From contig NZ_BAUX01000014.1 in NCBI RefSeq assembly GCF_002897035.1, forward strand, positions 1 to 64,000: 64,000 nt of DNA. Reading direction: 5' to 3'. This DNA comes from Methylopila sp. Yamaguchi. Lineage in GTDB: Bacteria; Pseudomonadota; Alphaproteobacteria; Rhizobiales; Methylopilaceae. The first letter of the stretch is position 1. Each line of letters begins with the position of its first letter. Below, one piece after another: positions 17,943-26,706 of the stretch. The notes under the pieces were generated by a model that was not told where the DNA came from, ran no database searches, and saw only the letters and a program-made list of their open reading frames with translations. Both the position numbers and the translations under genes were made by a program.

Positions 17943-18938
17943 ATGAAGAAGCGTCCGCTCGTCGTCGTGACCCGTCGGCTGCCCGACGTGGTCGAGACGC
18001 GCATGCGCGAGCTGTTCGACGCGCGGCTGAACCACGACGACAAGCCGATGACCTCGGACGAGCTGGCGGCCGCCGTGCGGGAGGCTGACGTGCTCGTGCC
18101 GACCGTCACCGATCGGATTGACGCCGGGCTGCTGGCCCAGGCCGGGTCGAACTTCAAGCTGATCGCGAACTTCGGCAACGGCGTCGACAACATCGACGTT
18201 CAGAGCGCGCTCGACCGCGGGATCACCGTCACTAACACGCCTGGCGTGCTGACGGAGGACACCGCCGACATGACCATGGGTCTGATCCTCACGGTGCCGC
18301 GCCGCATCGCGGAGGGCGCTCGTGTGGTGCCGGACGATCACGAGTGGAGCGGCTGGTCTCCGACCTGGATGCTCGGCCGCCGCATCTGGGGCAAACGCCT
18401 CGGCATCGTGGGGATGGGCCGCATTGGCCAGGCTGTGGCGCGGCGCGCCCGCGCCTTCGGCCTCTCGATCCACTACCACAACCGCCGGCGGGTGGCGCCC
18501 CACGTCGAGGAGCAGCTGGAGGCGACCTACTGGGAGAGCCTCGACCAAATGCTCGCCCGCATGGACATCGTCTCGGTCAACTGCCCGCACACGCCGGCGA
18601 CCTACCACCTGCTTTCGGCGCGGCGGCTGAAGCTGCTGAAGAAAGAGGCTTTCATCGTCAACACCGCGCGCGGCGAGGTGATCGATGAAAACGCGCTCGC
18701 CCGGATGCTTGAGGCCGGCGATCTCGCGGGCGCCGCGCTCGACGTGTTCGAGAACGAACCCGCGGTGAACCCCAAGCTCGTCAAGCTGGCGCGGCAGAAC
18801 AAAGTGGTGCTGCTGCCCCATCTCGGCTCGGCCACCCTCGAGGGCCGCGTCGACATGGGCGAAAAGGTCATCGTCAACATCAAGACCTTCATGGACGGCC
18901 ACCGGCCGCCCGACCGCGTGCTGCCCTCGATGCTCTGA
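17943..18938 (+). CDS. D-2-hydroxyacid dehydrogenase (glyoxylate/hydroxypyruvate reductase type)
   Basis: A 331-aa NAD(P)-dependent enzyme of the D-isomer 2-hydroxyacid dehydrogenase family. The Rossmann motif GMGRIG is at 157-162 and the catalytic residues are Arg243 (NTARGEVID), Glu272 (FENEP) and His293 (LLPHLGSAT). The closest general type is the rhizobial D-glycerate dehydrogenase/glyoxylate reductase, which would fit C1 or C2 metabolism, but the substrate cannot be read from the sequence. It follows a well-placed GAAAGGTCG box and stands alone between a divergent SH3 protein gene and a small secreted protein gene. Confidence 0.87.
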   Translation: MKKRPLVVVTRRLPDVVETRMRELFDARLNHDDKPMTSDELAAAVREADVLVPTVTDRIDAGLLAQAGSNFKLIANFGNGVDNIDVQSALDRGITVTNTPGVLTEDTADMTMGLILTVPRRIAEGARVVPDDHEWSGWSPTWMLGRRIWGKRLGIVGMGRIGQAVARRARAFGLSIHYHNRRRVAPHVEEQLEATYWESLDQMLARMDIVSVNCPHTPATYHLLSARRLKLLKKEAFIVNTARGEVIDENALARMLEAGDLAGAALDVFENEPAVNPKLVKLARQNKVVLLPHLGSATLEGRVDMGEKVIVNIKTFMDGHRPPDRVLPSML

Positions 18939-19060
18939 GCGGTCAGCGCTCAGGCTGGCCGACGCGAAGATCGGAGCTCCTGCAACCGCCTTGACTCGGT
19001 GCGGACCTCGTGCTGCATTTGTTCCGGGAACAAGACGCGAACGGGGGCGGCGACAGCGAC

Positions 19061-19429
19061 ATGCGCATTATCGGCATTCTGGCGGGCGCGGTCGCCCTGA
19101 TGGCGGGCTTCGGGTCCCACTCCGCGGGCGCCGCCGAGCTGGTCGGCCCGCAGGACCTGAAGGCGAACTGGCTCGATGGCCGCACGGTTTCGACGACCGG
19201 GCCCCGCGGCGGGGCTTCGACCTTCGCGTTCGCGGCCGACGGCAAGGTGACCCGCGCGGGCGGCCGCCCGGGCTCCGCGACCGAGGGGACGTGGAGGGTC
19301 GACGACGAGGGCTTCTGCATGAAGCTCGGCCAGGCCCGCCGGGAGTCCTGCTATCTCGCCATCAAGGCCGACGACGGCTCGCTGAAGGTGGTTCGCCGTC
19401 AGGGCGCCGCTTTCGTCTGGCGCCGCTGA
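19061..19429 (+). CDS. Small secreted protein of unknown function
   Basis: A 122-aa protein beginning MRIIGILAGAVALMAG, a short signal peptide with likely cleavage after HSAGA (about residue 25). The mature domain (LVGPQDLKANWLDGRTVSTT, then GTWRVDDEGFCMKL ... SCYLAIKADDGSLKVV) resembles small lipocalin-like or DUF995-type beta-rich domains found in rhizobia, in which two Cys are likely disulfide-bonded. The ATG at 19061 was chosen over a longer frame from 19010 because only this start gives a signal peptide. It follows the dehydrogenase gene by 122 nt. Confidence 0.72.
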   Translation: MRIIGILAGAVALMAGFGSHSAGAAELVGPQDLKANWLDGRTVSTTGPRGGASTFAFAADGKVTRAGGRPGSATEGTWRVDDEGFCMKLGQARRESCYLAIKADDGSLKVVRRQGAAFVWRR

Positions 19430-19468
19430 CGGCTCCGTCGGGAGCCTAGGTCCTCCTCGCACCCGCGC

Positions 19469-19506
19469 CGTCATGGTCCGGCGTGGCCGGACCGTCCACG
19501 TGACGC
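19469..19506. repeat. Palindromic intergenic repeat (single arm)
   Basis: GGTCCGGC and GCCGGACC form a perfect 8-bp hairpin, framed by GTCAT on the left. It matches the unit found at 46900-46992 and lies between two convergent genes, so it could also act as a transcription barrier. Confidence 0.7.
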
Positions 19507-19581
19507 GTGGAGCGGGCCGTCGAAGATGGAAGTCTCCAGTCAATGGAAGGAACGAGGGAACGGCGGTGCGGGTCCCGCGCG

Positions 19582-20400
19582 TCAGCCGGCGGACTTCTTG
19601 GCGTGGATCGACAGGTCGGTGATCGTCGGAGCGCGGCCGGTCACCGGGTTGTCCGGATCCCAGCCGTAGGCGACGGTCTCGAACCGCATGGCGCGGGCGT
19701 CGATCACCAGCAGGCGGCCGACGAGCCCCTGCCCAAAGCCGACGATCTCGCGCAGCGTCTCGATCGCCATCATCGAACCCATCAGACCGGCGAGCGCGCC
19801 CAGCACGCCGGCCTCGGCGCAGCTCGCCACGGCGCCAGGGGGCGGCGGCTCCGGGAACAGGCAGCGCCACGTCGGGTTGCGTTCGCCCTCGGCGTTGGTC
19901 TCGTGAGCGCGAATGGTGGTGATCGCGCCGTCGAAGGTCCCAAGCGAGGCGGTGACGAGCGGGCGTCCCGCGAGCGCGCAAGCGTCGGCGACGAGATAGC
20001 GGGTCGCGAAGCTGTCCGAGCCGTCGGCGACGATGTCGTAGGCCTCGACCAGCGCCATTGCGTTGTCGGCGGTCAGCCGCGTCGGGTGCGGCTCCACCGT
20101 CACGTGCGGGTTGACGCGGGCGAGAGCCTCGACGGCCGAGTCGGTCTTCAAACGGCCGACGTCGGGGGTGCCGTGCAGCACCTGCCGCTGCAGGTTCGAG
20201 AGCGAGACATGGTCGTCGTCGACGATCCCGATCGTCCCGACGCCCGCGGCGCCGAGATAGAGCGCGAGGGGGCTGCCCAGGCCGCCGGCCCCCACGACCA
20301 GCACGCGGGCCTTGGCGAGCTTCTGCTGGCCCGGCCCGCCCACGTCGTGCAGCACGATGTGACGGGCGTAGCGTTCGACTTCCGAGGGACTGAGCGACAT
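19582..20400 (-). CDS. HesA/MoeB/ThiF family adenylyltransferase
   Basis: E1-like enzyme that adenylates the C-terminal glycine of a ubiquitin-like sulfur carrier (MoaD or ThiS). The 272-aa protein has the nucleotide loop GAGGLG (37-42), the LSNLQRQ segment near 67-73, DGSD at about 127-130 and the catalytic-type Cys194 in SCAEAGVLG. The paired CxxC zinc ligands of E. coli MoeB are absent, as in many alphaproteobacterial versions. No moaD, moaE or thiS lies nearby, so molybdopterin versus thiamine cannot be decided. Start ATG at 20400; the frame stays open far upstream by GC bias only. Confidence 0.88.
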   Translation of the reverse strand: MSLSPSEVERYARHIVLHDVGGPGQQKLAKARVLVVGAGGLGSPLALYLGAAGVGTIGIVDDDHVSLSNLQRQVLHGTPDVGRLKTDSAVEALARVNPHVTVEPHPTRLTADNAMALVEAYDIVADGSDSFATRYLVADACALAGRPLVTASLGTFDGAITTIRAHETNAEGERNPTWRCLFPEPPPPGAVASCAEAGVLGALAGLMGSMMAIETLREIVGFGQGLVGRLLVIDARAMRFETVAYGWDPDNPVTGRAPTITDLSIHAKKSAG

Positions 20401-20676
20401 GGCCGCACCATACGCCGCGGGCCCTGCCGGGCAAGAGCGACCACGCTGCGGCGGACGAACGGCCGCCGCGTATGAAGCCGCCGCAAGACCGAGGCGGAGG
20501 AGCGTCGGCGGTGGACGACGAGGCGGCCGCCTTCCGCAAACCTGGATCACAAGCGCAACGACCGCCTCTGCGACATCGCCCGTTAACGACGCGTCGAACT
20601 TTCCGCAGGCGTTAACCCGCCGCAAGCGCGGCCGGGCGAGGATTGGCGACCTCGCACGCCGGACCGCGCTCGCACC
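20401..20676. promoter_or_regulatory. Divergent region between moeB-like and traB-like genes
   Basis: 276 nt with no convincing gene. Two GTTAAC sites (20582-20587 and 20611-20616) lie 29 nt apart, with GACGCGTC between them, about 60-95 nt before the TraB/GumN start. TTAAC is the half-site of the cell-cycle regulator CtrA in alphaproteobacteria, but spacing does not match the classic box. Confidence 0.3.
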
Positions 20677-21684
20677 ATGTTCTTCTGCCGCCTCGCCGCA
20701 GCCTTCGCCGCAGCACTCATCGTCTCGCCTGTCGCCGCGCAGGACTCGGCGCCGTCCTGCGAAGGGCGGGACCTCATCGCGAAGGCGAAGGCCGAGCATC
20801 CCAAGGCCTACGCCGCCTTCGAGGCGGAGGCGCGCGCCGTGCCGAACGCCGAAGGCCTGCTGTGGCGGATCACGCCGAAAGCCGCAAATGTCGCGCCATC
20901 CTACCTCTTCGGCACGATGCACACGACCGACGCCGATCTGGTGGCCCTCAGCGAGCCGGTGCGCGCCGCGCTGAAGGACGCCGGAACCGTCGCGGTCGAG
21001 ATCGCCGACGCCAACGGCGCGGCGGCGCAGGCGGAGGTGGTAGCCTACGTCACCCGCAACGCCCTCGATTTCTCGGGCAAGGGGCTCGAGGGTCTCGACG
21101 AGGCGCAGCGGAAGGAGGTCGGACGTCGGATCGCGGAAAATGGTCTGCCCGCGTCGGTCGCGGGATCGCTGAAGCCGTGGTTCCTCGGGATCACCCTCCA
21201 GGTCTCGGCCTGCGAGACCAAGCGCATGGCGCAGGGGCGCCTCACGGTCGATGGGGCGGTCGAGCGGATCGGGCGTGACGGAGGCGCCAGGATCGTGGGT
21301 CTTGAGAGCATCACGGAACAGCTCGACGCCGTGTCGAAAATTCCGGATGAGACCGCCCGCCGCATGATCCGAGACACGGTCGCGACCCCCGAGGCTGGCG
21401 GCGACCTCCAGACCACGACGCTCGCGCTCTACCGCGCGCGGAAGGTCGGTTGGTATCTCGCCATGAAAGGCGGCCTGTTCGGCGCCGGCTTCGACGTCGA
21501 GGCCTATGCGGATTTCATGTCTGAGCTGGTCGACCGGCGCAACACCCTGATGGCCGAGCGTTCGAAGGCCCTTATCGATGAGGGCGGAGCCTTCGTTGCG
21601 GTCGGCGCGCTGCATCTGCCGGGTCCGAAAGGGCTGGTCGAGCTCTACCGCCAGGCGGGATACGCTGTCGAAAAGGCGTGGTGA
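20677..21684 (+). CDS. TraB/GumN family protein
   Basis: A 335-aa exported protein with a signal peptide (MFFCRLAAAFAAALIVSPVA, cleavage likely near residue 21). It shows the TraB/GumN pattern: LLWRITP ... SYLFGTMHTTD near residues 63-86, a conserved central region with YLAMKGGLFGAG and the C-terminal LVDRRNTLMAERS ... FVAVGALHLPGPKGLVELYRQAGY. Two His-containing GxxH motifs support the proposed metallo-peptidase (Tiki-like) fold, but bacterial function is not established. It stands alone, divergent from the MoeB/ThiF gene. Confidence 0.85.
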   Translation: MFFCRLAAAFAAALIVSPVAAQDSAPSCEGRDLIAKAKAEHPKAYAAFEAEARAVPNAEGLLWRITPKAANVAPSYLFGTMHTTDADLVALSEPVRAALKDAGTVAVEIADANGAAAQAEVVAYVTRNALDFSGKGLEGLDEAQRKEVGRRIAENGLPASVAGSLKPWFLGITLQVSACETKRMAQGRLTVDGAVERIGRDGGARIVGLESITEQLDAVSKIPDETARRMIRDTVATPEAGGDLQTTTLALYRARKVGWYLAMKGGLFGAGFDVEAYADFMSELVDRRNTLMAERSKALIDEGGAFVAVGALHLPGPKGLVELYRQAGYAVEKAW

Positions 21685-21786
21685 CCGCGCTAGTTTCTTC
21701 GTGAAGGCGGACGTCAGAGACGCCGAGAGGGAGGGCGACATGACGAGGGCGACAGGCGCGGCCTGGCCGCGGGTTGGCGGGGCGCC

Positions 21787-22734
21787 ATGAGGATCGATCG
21801 TCCGGTCCATCCGCCGCGGGGCGAGCCTCCGGTCTGCCCTGGGCCGGCGCCAGCGCCCCATGCGGCGACGCGGTTCGATCCGCCGCCTGGGTCGGTCGAT
21901 TGCCACGCCCATGTCATCGGCCTGCCTCCGGCCTATCCCTTCGTCGCGGAGCGTAGCTACACGCCGCCGGAGGCGACCCCCGCCGCCTATCTCAGGATGC
22001 TGGACGCCACCGGAATGACCTATGGCGTGCTGGTCCAGGTCAGCGCCCACGGGACCGACAACCGGCTGATGCTCCGCACGCTCGCCGCCAACCCGGACCG
22101 CCTGCGCGGCGTCGCGGTGATCCCGCCGAAGACTTCAGAACGCGACCTCGCGGCGCTCGCCGAGGCTGGCGTCGTGGGCTTGCGCCTCAACGTGCTGTTC
22201 GGCGGGGGCGTGGGCTTCGACAAGCTCGAGACCTACGGCGCGATCGCCCGCGAGATGGGATGGCACCTCCAGTTCCTGCTGGACGCCGCGGACTTGCCGA
22301 TCCTGGCGCCCCGCCTGAAAGCCCTGCCCGTGCCCTTCGTGGTCGACCACATGGGCCATATGCCGACGAGCCGCGGACGGGACGACGCCGGCTTCCGCAC
22401 GCTCGTCGGACTGGCGGCCGACGGCGCCTGGATTAAGCTGTCGGGAGCCTACCGCATCAGCATCGACGGACCGCCGTACCGCGACGTCGCGCCTTTCGCC
22501 CGCGCGCTGCTCCAGGCCGCTCCGGAGCGCTGCCTTTGGGGCTCGGACTGGCCGCACGTCGCACATTGGGCGCCGTCTCTCGACGTCGGGCACTTGCTGG
22601 ACGTGTTCGCGGACTGGGCGCCCACGCCATTCGATCGCGCGCGCATCCTCGTGGAGAACCCCGCGCGCCTCTACGGCTTTCCCCCCGTAGCCGCCGCCCC
22701 CGCGCCGGGCGTCGCCCCCCGCGCCGAGCTTTGA
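21787..22734 (+). CDS. Amidohydrolase-2 family metal-dependent hydrolase
   Basis: A 315-aa TIM-barrel hydrolase of the COG3618/amidohydrolase-2 type that includes 2-pyrone-4,6-dicarboxylate lactonase LigI. Visible elements are the metal-binding DCHAHV (His40, His42), VVDHMGHMP in the middle, and LWGSDWPHVAHW with a conserved Asp near the C-terminus, followed by NPARLYGF. Substrate is probably a lactone or carboxylated ring, but no lignin or aromatic pathway genes lie nearby. The first 30 residues are Pro-rich and poorly conserved, so the start may be later. It converges with the Nudix gene, 10 nt between stops. Confidence 0.83.
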   Translation: MRIDRPVHPPRGEPPVCPGPAPAPHAATRFDPPPGSVDCHAHVIGLPPAYPFVAERSYTPPEATPAAYLRMLDATGMTYGVLVQVSAHGTDNRLMLRTLAANPDRLRGVAVIPPKTSERDLAALAEAGVVGLRLNVLFGGGVGFDKLETYGAIAREMGWHLQFLLDAADLPILAPRLKALPVPFVVDHMGHMPTSRGRDDAGFRTLVGLAADGAWIKLSGAYRISIDGPPYRDVAPFARALLQAAPERCLWGSDWPHVAHWAPSLDVGHLLDVFADWAPTPFDRARILVENPARLYGFPPVAAAPAPGVAPRAEL

Positions 22735-22744
22735 GCCGTCTCGG

Positions 22745-23200
22745 TCAGGCGCTTTTCAGACGGGCCGGAAGCGTCTCGAGGATTTCCTTGAGGCCATCTT
22801 CGTTGACCGCGGCCGCGGCCTCCGCGGGCGAGAACCAGCGGCGCACGCGTTCCTCGCGCTCCGGCCAGTCCTCGAGCTCCTCGGTCACCTTCAGCGCGAA
22901 CACACCCACCCGGCAGGGGCGGTCGCGGCCGAACTCCATGACCTTTACGTACTCGAAGACGCCGATTTCCGCTCCGCCGTCGCCCCGCACGCCGGCTTCC
23001 TCGAAGCCTTCGCGCAGGGCCGCCTTCAGCGGCGAGCCCTTTTTCATCGGCCAGCCCTTGGGAATGATCCAGCGGCCGGTGTCGCGCGAGGTGACGAGCA
23101 GCACCTCCAGCCCGCCGTCGGGGAGGCTGCGGTAGGGCGCGACGCCGAATTGCTGGCGCGGCTTGGTCTTCTTTTTTGCAGCTTTCGGCATGCCGCTCAT
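22745..23200 (-). CDS. Nudix hydrolase
   Basis: A 151-aa Nudix protein of the type found in alphaproteobacteria and related to diphosphoinositol polyphosphate phosphohydrolases. The Nudix box reads GWPMKKG-x7-REGFEEAGV, in which the first Glu of the consensus is Gly; the REUxEExGU half that binds metal is intact. The N-terminal PKGWP segment and Lys-rich head (KAAKKKTKPRQ) are typical. Substrate unknown, probably nucleotide diphosphates or (di)nucleoside polyphosphates. Start options MSG (23200) and MPK (23191) differ by three residues. Divergent from the DUF47-PiT pair. Confidence 0.86.
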   Translation of the reverse strand: MSGMPKAAKKKTKPRQQFGVAPYRSLPDGGLEVLLVTSRDTGRWIIPKGWPMKKGSPLKAALREGFEEAGVRGDGGAEIGVFEYVKVMEFGRDRPCRVGVFALKVTEELEDWPEREERVRRWFSPAEAAAAVNEDGLKEILETLPARLKSA

Positions 23201-23280
23201 TTATGACGCGCACGTCGCAGGGGAACACCAACGACGCCGCTTCGTTGAGCGATTGACGCGAAAGCTTTGGGGAACGTGCG

Positions 23281-23925
23281 ATGCTTGGCTGGTTCCGGGC
23301 GCTGATGCCGAAAGAGGAGCGCTTCTTCGACCTGTTCGAAAGGCACTCGCAGACGCTCGTCAGCGGCGCGCGCGCCCTCGAAGGGCTGCTCGAGGGCGGC
23401 GAGGGCGTGGCCGCCCGCGCGCGAGAGGTCGCGGATTACGAGAATCAGGCCGATGAGGTGACGCGCGACGTGCTGCTCGCCGTGCGGCGCAGCTTCATTA
23501 CGCCCTTCGATCGCGGCGACATCACTGATCTGATCCAGTCTATGGACGATGCGATCGACCAGATGCACCGGGTGGCTAAGACGGTGTTGCTGTACGAGCT
23601 GACCACCTTTGATCCGGTCATGCGGGAGATGGCGGCCTGCGTGGCCGAAGCGGCGCGGCTGACGGCTGAGGCGATCCCGCTGCTGAAGACGCCGAACGCG
23701 AACGCCGCCAGGTTGGGCGAGCTGACGGAACGGATCGTTGCGGTCGAAGGCCGCTCCGACGAGCTTCACGACCAGGGCCTGAAGGCGTTGTTCAAAGGCG
23801 AGGGCCAAGCGAATCCCATGGCTTACATCATCGGAAGCGAAATTTACGGGCAGCTCGAAGACGTCGTCGATCGATTCGAGGACGTCGCCAACGAAATAAA
23901 CGGCATCGTCGTCGAGAACGTGTGA
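23281..23925 (+). CDS. DUF47 family protein (PhoU-like)
   Basis: A 214-aa all-helical protein of the DUF47/PhoU_div family. Typical segments are MPKEERFFDLFERHS at the start, YENQADEVTRDVL near 55-70, FDRGDITDLIQSMDDAID near 80-97 and the final YGQLEDVVDRFEDVANEINGIVVENV. The two three-helix repeats probably bind metal clusters like PhoU. It lies 7 nt before the PiT phosphate transporter gene, the standard pair, and is thought to regulate or partner the transporter. Confidence 0.92.
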   Translation: MLGWFRALMPKEERFFDLFERHSQTLVSGARALEGLLEGGEGVAARAREVADYENQADEVTRDVLLAVRRSFITPFDRGDITDLIQSMDDAIDQMHRVAKTVLLYELTTFDPVMREMAACVAEAARLTAEAIPLLKTPNANAARLGELTERIVAVEGRSDELHDQGLKALFKGEGQANPMAYIIGSEIYGQLEDVVDRFEDVANEINGIVVENV

Positions 23926-23932
23926 CAGCGCG

Positions 23933-24943
23933 ATGGCGGATGCGGCGCTCGCGTTTCCTCTTCTGGTCGGATTGATCGCCGTCGCGCTGCTGTTCGACTT
24001 CCTGAACGGCCTGCACGACGCCGCTAACTCGATCGCGACCATTGTCTCCACCCGCGTGCTCAGGCCGAGTTTCGCCGTGCTTTGGGCGGCGTTCTTCAAC
24101 TTCATCGCCTTCCTGTTCTTCGGTCTGCACGTGGCGCAGACCATCGGCGTCGGGATCGTGGACGCCCAGATCATCGATCCCACCGTGATTTTCGCAGCGC
24201 TGATCGGCGCGATCGTCTGGAACGTCGCCACCTGGATCCTTGGCATCCCGTCCAGCAGCTCCCACGCCTTGATCGGTGGACTGGTCGGCGGCGCGACCGC
24301 CAAGGGCGGCTTCGGCGTCGTGGTGCTCGCCGGACTGGGCAAGACCGTCGCCGCGATCGTGCTGTCGCCGCTGGTCGGCTTCCTGCTCGCGCTCGTTCTC
24401 GTGCTCACGGTGTCGTGGGCCTTCGTGCGGTTCACCCCCTTCGCGGTCGACCGCACCTTCCGCATTGCGCAGTTCGTCTCCGCCTCGCTCTACTCGCTCG
24501 GCCACGGCGGTAACGACGCGCAGAAGACCATGGGCATCATCGCCGTGCTGCTCTACTCGCAGGGCATGCTCGGCGGCGCGTTCCACGTCCCGCTCTGGGT
24601 CGTGCTTTCGTGCCAGGCGGCCATGGCGCTGGGCACGCTCTGCGGCGGCTGGCGCATCGTCCACACGATGGGATCGAAGATCACCCGCCTGAACCCCATG
24701 CAGGGCTTCTGCGCGGAGACCGGCGGAGCCATCACGCTGTTCATGGCGACCTGGCTCGGGGTGCCGGTCTCGACCACGCACACCATCACCGGCGCGATCG
24801 TGGGCGTCGGCGCCGCGCGGCGCACGACCGCCGTTCGCTGGAATGTCGCGAGCGACATCGTGACCGCGTGGGTGCTCACGCTGCCGGCGGCCGCGGTGAT
24901 CGGATTCGCGACCTACAAGATCATGGCTTGGCTTTTCGGCTGA
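23933..24943 (+). CDS. pit: Inorganic phosphate transporter, PiT family
   Basis: A 336-aa membrane protein that takes up metal-phosphate complexes with protons. It has about ten hydrophobic spans and the two PiT signature repeats: FLNGLHDAANSIATI (about 24-38) and YSLGHGGNDAQKTMGI (about 185-200), each with the conserved GxND/ANS motif, plus WILGIPSSSSHALIGG and VSTTHTITGAIVG. Coupled to the DUF47 gene 7 nt upstream. No Pho box is evident upstream. It ends convergently to a small unknown gene. Confidence 0.94.
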   Translation: MADAALAFPLLVGLIAVALLFDFLNGLHDAANSIATIVSTRVLRPSFAVLWAAFFNFIAFLFFGLHVAQTIGVGIVDAQIIDPTVIFAALIGAIVWNVATWILGIPSSSSHALIGGLVGGATAKGGFGVVVLAGLGKTVAAIVLSPLVGFLLALVLVLTVSWAFVRFTPFAVDRTFRIAQFVSASLYSLGHGGNDAQKTMGIIAVLLYSQGMLGGAFHVPLWVVLSCQAAMALGTLCGGWRIVHTMGSKITRLNPMQGFCAETGGAITLFMATWLGVPVSTTHTITGAIVGVGAARRTTAVRWNVASDIVTAWVLTLPAAAVIGFATYKIMAWLFG

Positions 24944-24952
24944 CGCCGCTTC

Positions 24953-25171
24953 TTAGCCGAAAACGGTCGGCGGCGAGAGGGTGATCGCCTCGAGTTCCGC
25001 AAGGCGGATCAGCCGGTCCACGGCGACTTCGCCGCCGTCGTTCGACATCACCACGATCTCGCTGAGGCCGGAGGCTTCCTTCTCGCGGGCAAGCGCCAAC
25101 GCTTCGGTGGCGCTGCGCGCGAAAGCGATCGTCGATCGCCCGTCTTGAGTGACGAGTACGTTGTAGGGCAT
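24953..25171 (-). CDS. Small conserved-looking protein of unknown function
   Basis: A 72-aa cytoplasmic protein starting MPYNVLVTQDGRSTIAFARS and ending SPPTVFG. The ATG at 25171 has a strong GGGAGGA box, so it is preferred over the upstream in-frame ATGs. The fold looks like beta strand-helix (ATEALALAREKEASG) -strand; no motif identifies a function. It is convergent with pit (9 nt apart) and 128 nt downstream of cfa on the same strand. The ends of pit and this gene form a perfect 9-bp inverted repeat (24933-24963). Confidence 0.65.
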   Translation of the reverse strand: MPYNVLVTQDGRSTIAFARSATEALALAREKEASGLSEIVVMSNDGGEVAVDRLIRLAELEAITLSPPTVFG

Positions 25172-25299
25172 GGCGTCCTCCCGGACATTTTCCGCCATGC
25201 TACGCATCTTTACCTACGCCGTGCTGTGTCTTTTGACGTAGTCGCGAAGGATTGAAAGGGCGGCTCTCGCGCGCCCCATCGAGGCTTCGCGCGCCGTCT

Positions 25300-26604
25300 T
25301 CAGCCCCGGTAGAGGTCGCGCCGAGTGAGCGGAAGCTCGACCGCCCCGCTCTTTTGACGGGCGGAAGCCAGCGTCTGGCAGACGCCGATCGAGCCTCGCG
25401 CAAAGGCGAGCGAGACGCCGGCCAGATAGGCGATCCACATCCGGGTGCGCACCTCCCCGACCTCGGCGATGGCTGCGGCGCGGTTGCCCTGAAGCCGGCG
25501 GCACCAGAGCGCGGTGGTGCGGGCGTAGTGCCGGCGCAGCGCCTCCACGTCCTGCGGCTCCAGTCCGGCCCGCTCCATTCCCGCAAGCGTCGAACCGATG
25601 TGGTCGAGCTCCGCGCCGGGGAAGATGTGGCGCAGGATCGCCTTGGCCTCCGGCCGCAGCTTGCGGTCGTCGCCGGGCTTGGCGCGCCGCGTGATGGCGT
25701 GATGGAGGTAGAGCCCGCCCGGCCGCAGCAGCTTGCGAATGCCGCGGTAGTAGGCGTCGGCGTTCCTGAGGCCGACGTGCTCGAACATGCCGACCGAGGC
25801 GATCTTGTCGAACGCCCCCGCGACCATCGTCCAGTCCGCGAGCGCGACGGTGACCCGGCCCTGCAGGCCCCTCGCGCGGATCTCCTCCTGCGCGCCGGCC
25901 AGTTGCTCCTTGGACAGCGTCACGCCATGGGCCGTGACGCCGTAGACTTCCGCCGCGTGGCAGATCAACGCGCCCCAGCCGCAACCCACGTCCAGGAAGG
26001 TTTCGCCGGGTTGCAGCCGCAGCTTGCGGCACACCAGATCGATCTTCGCCTGCTGGGCCGCGTCCAGATCCTGCTCCCAGTCCTCGAAATAGGCGCAGGA
26101 GTAGATCAGCTTCTCGTCCAGAAACAGTCGGTAGAAGGCGTTCGAGACGTCGTAGTGGTGCGCGATATTCTTCTGGTTGTTGTCAGGGTCGCCGGACTTC
26201 CCCGGCGCGGCGCCGGGTTGGCCCTCCCAAGGCAGCTTCGTCTGGCCAGCCGGCACCTTGAGGAAGGCGGCCGCCCCGCGCGCGAGCTTCAGCGGACCTA
26301 CGGCGCGCAGCAGGTCGCGGCCACGAACCGAGGGGCGACGTTCGGCGAGATCGAACAGGTCGCCGTTCTCGAGATCGATTCGGCCGAGCGCGTGCAGGCG
26401 CACCAGCGTGTCGAGCTTCGGCGACTTCGACAGCGCGGCGAGGGTGCCTTCGTCGCCGAACGTCACCACCAGCTGATCGGGGCCGGCGTTCGCAGGAACG
26501 GTCGAGCCGTCCCACAACCTGAGCGCCAGATGGGGTCCGAGCAGGGGCGCCACCGACGCGGCGATGTCGCGCGCGAGCGCCAAGCGTCGTTCAGCGGCGG
26601 TCAT
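25300..26604 (-). CDS. cfa: Cyclopropane-fatty-acyl-phospholipid synthase
   Basis: Transfers a methylene group from S-adenosylmethionine to the double bond of unsaturated acyl chains in membrane phospholipids. The 434-aa protein has the N-terminal lipid-binding domain (about 1-140), the bicarbonate/lipid site HHYDVSNAFYRLFLD (149-163) and YSCAYF (168-173), the SAM site DVGCGWG (205-211), and later SVGMFEHVG and GGLYLHHAIT. Together with the fabA-fabB operon at 14-16 kb it supports a membrane rich in unsaturated and cyclopropane acids. It stands alone; no stationary-phase promoter was recognised. Confidence 0.93.
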   Translation of the reverse strand: MTAAERRLALARDIAASVAPLLGPHLALRLWDGSTVPANAGPDQLVVTFGDEGTLAALSKSPKLDTLVRLHALGRIDLENGDLFDLAERRPSVRGRDLLRAVGPLKLARGAAAFLKVPAGQTKLPWEGQPGAAPGKSGDPDNNQKNIAHHYDVSNAFYRLFLDEKLIYSCAYFEDWEQDLDAAQQAKIDLVCRKLRLQPGETFLDVGCGWGALICHAAEVYGVTAHGVTLSKEQLAGAQEEIRARGLQGRVTVALADWTMVAGAFDKIASVGMFEHVGLRNADAYYRGIRKLLRPGGLYLHHAITRRAKPGDDRKLRPEAKAILRHIFPGAELDHIGSTLAGMERAGLEPQDVEALRRHYARTTALWCRRLQGNRAAAIAEVGEVRTRMWIAYLAGVSLAFARGSIGVCQTLASARQKSGAVELPLTRRDLYRG

Positions 26605-26706
26605 CGAGCCGGCTCTCCTCGCGATCCGCCGTGCGTCCCCGATCGCAAGGCGCGTCCCGCACGCCGTGTGCGACGGACGACGCGCCGGGTCAAGCGCAAG
26701 CGCGCT

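Noticed and set aside
19582-22050. A single 822-codon frame fusing the MoeB/ThiF gene to upstream sequence
   Set aside because: Homology to MoeB begins at the ATG at 20400; the upstream part is a shadow of the TraB and amidohydrolase genes on the other strand.
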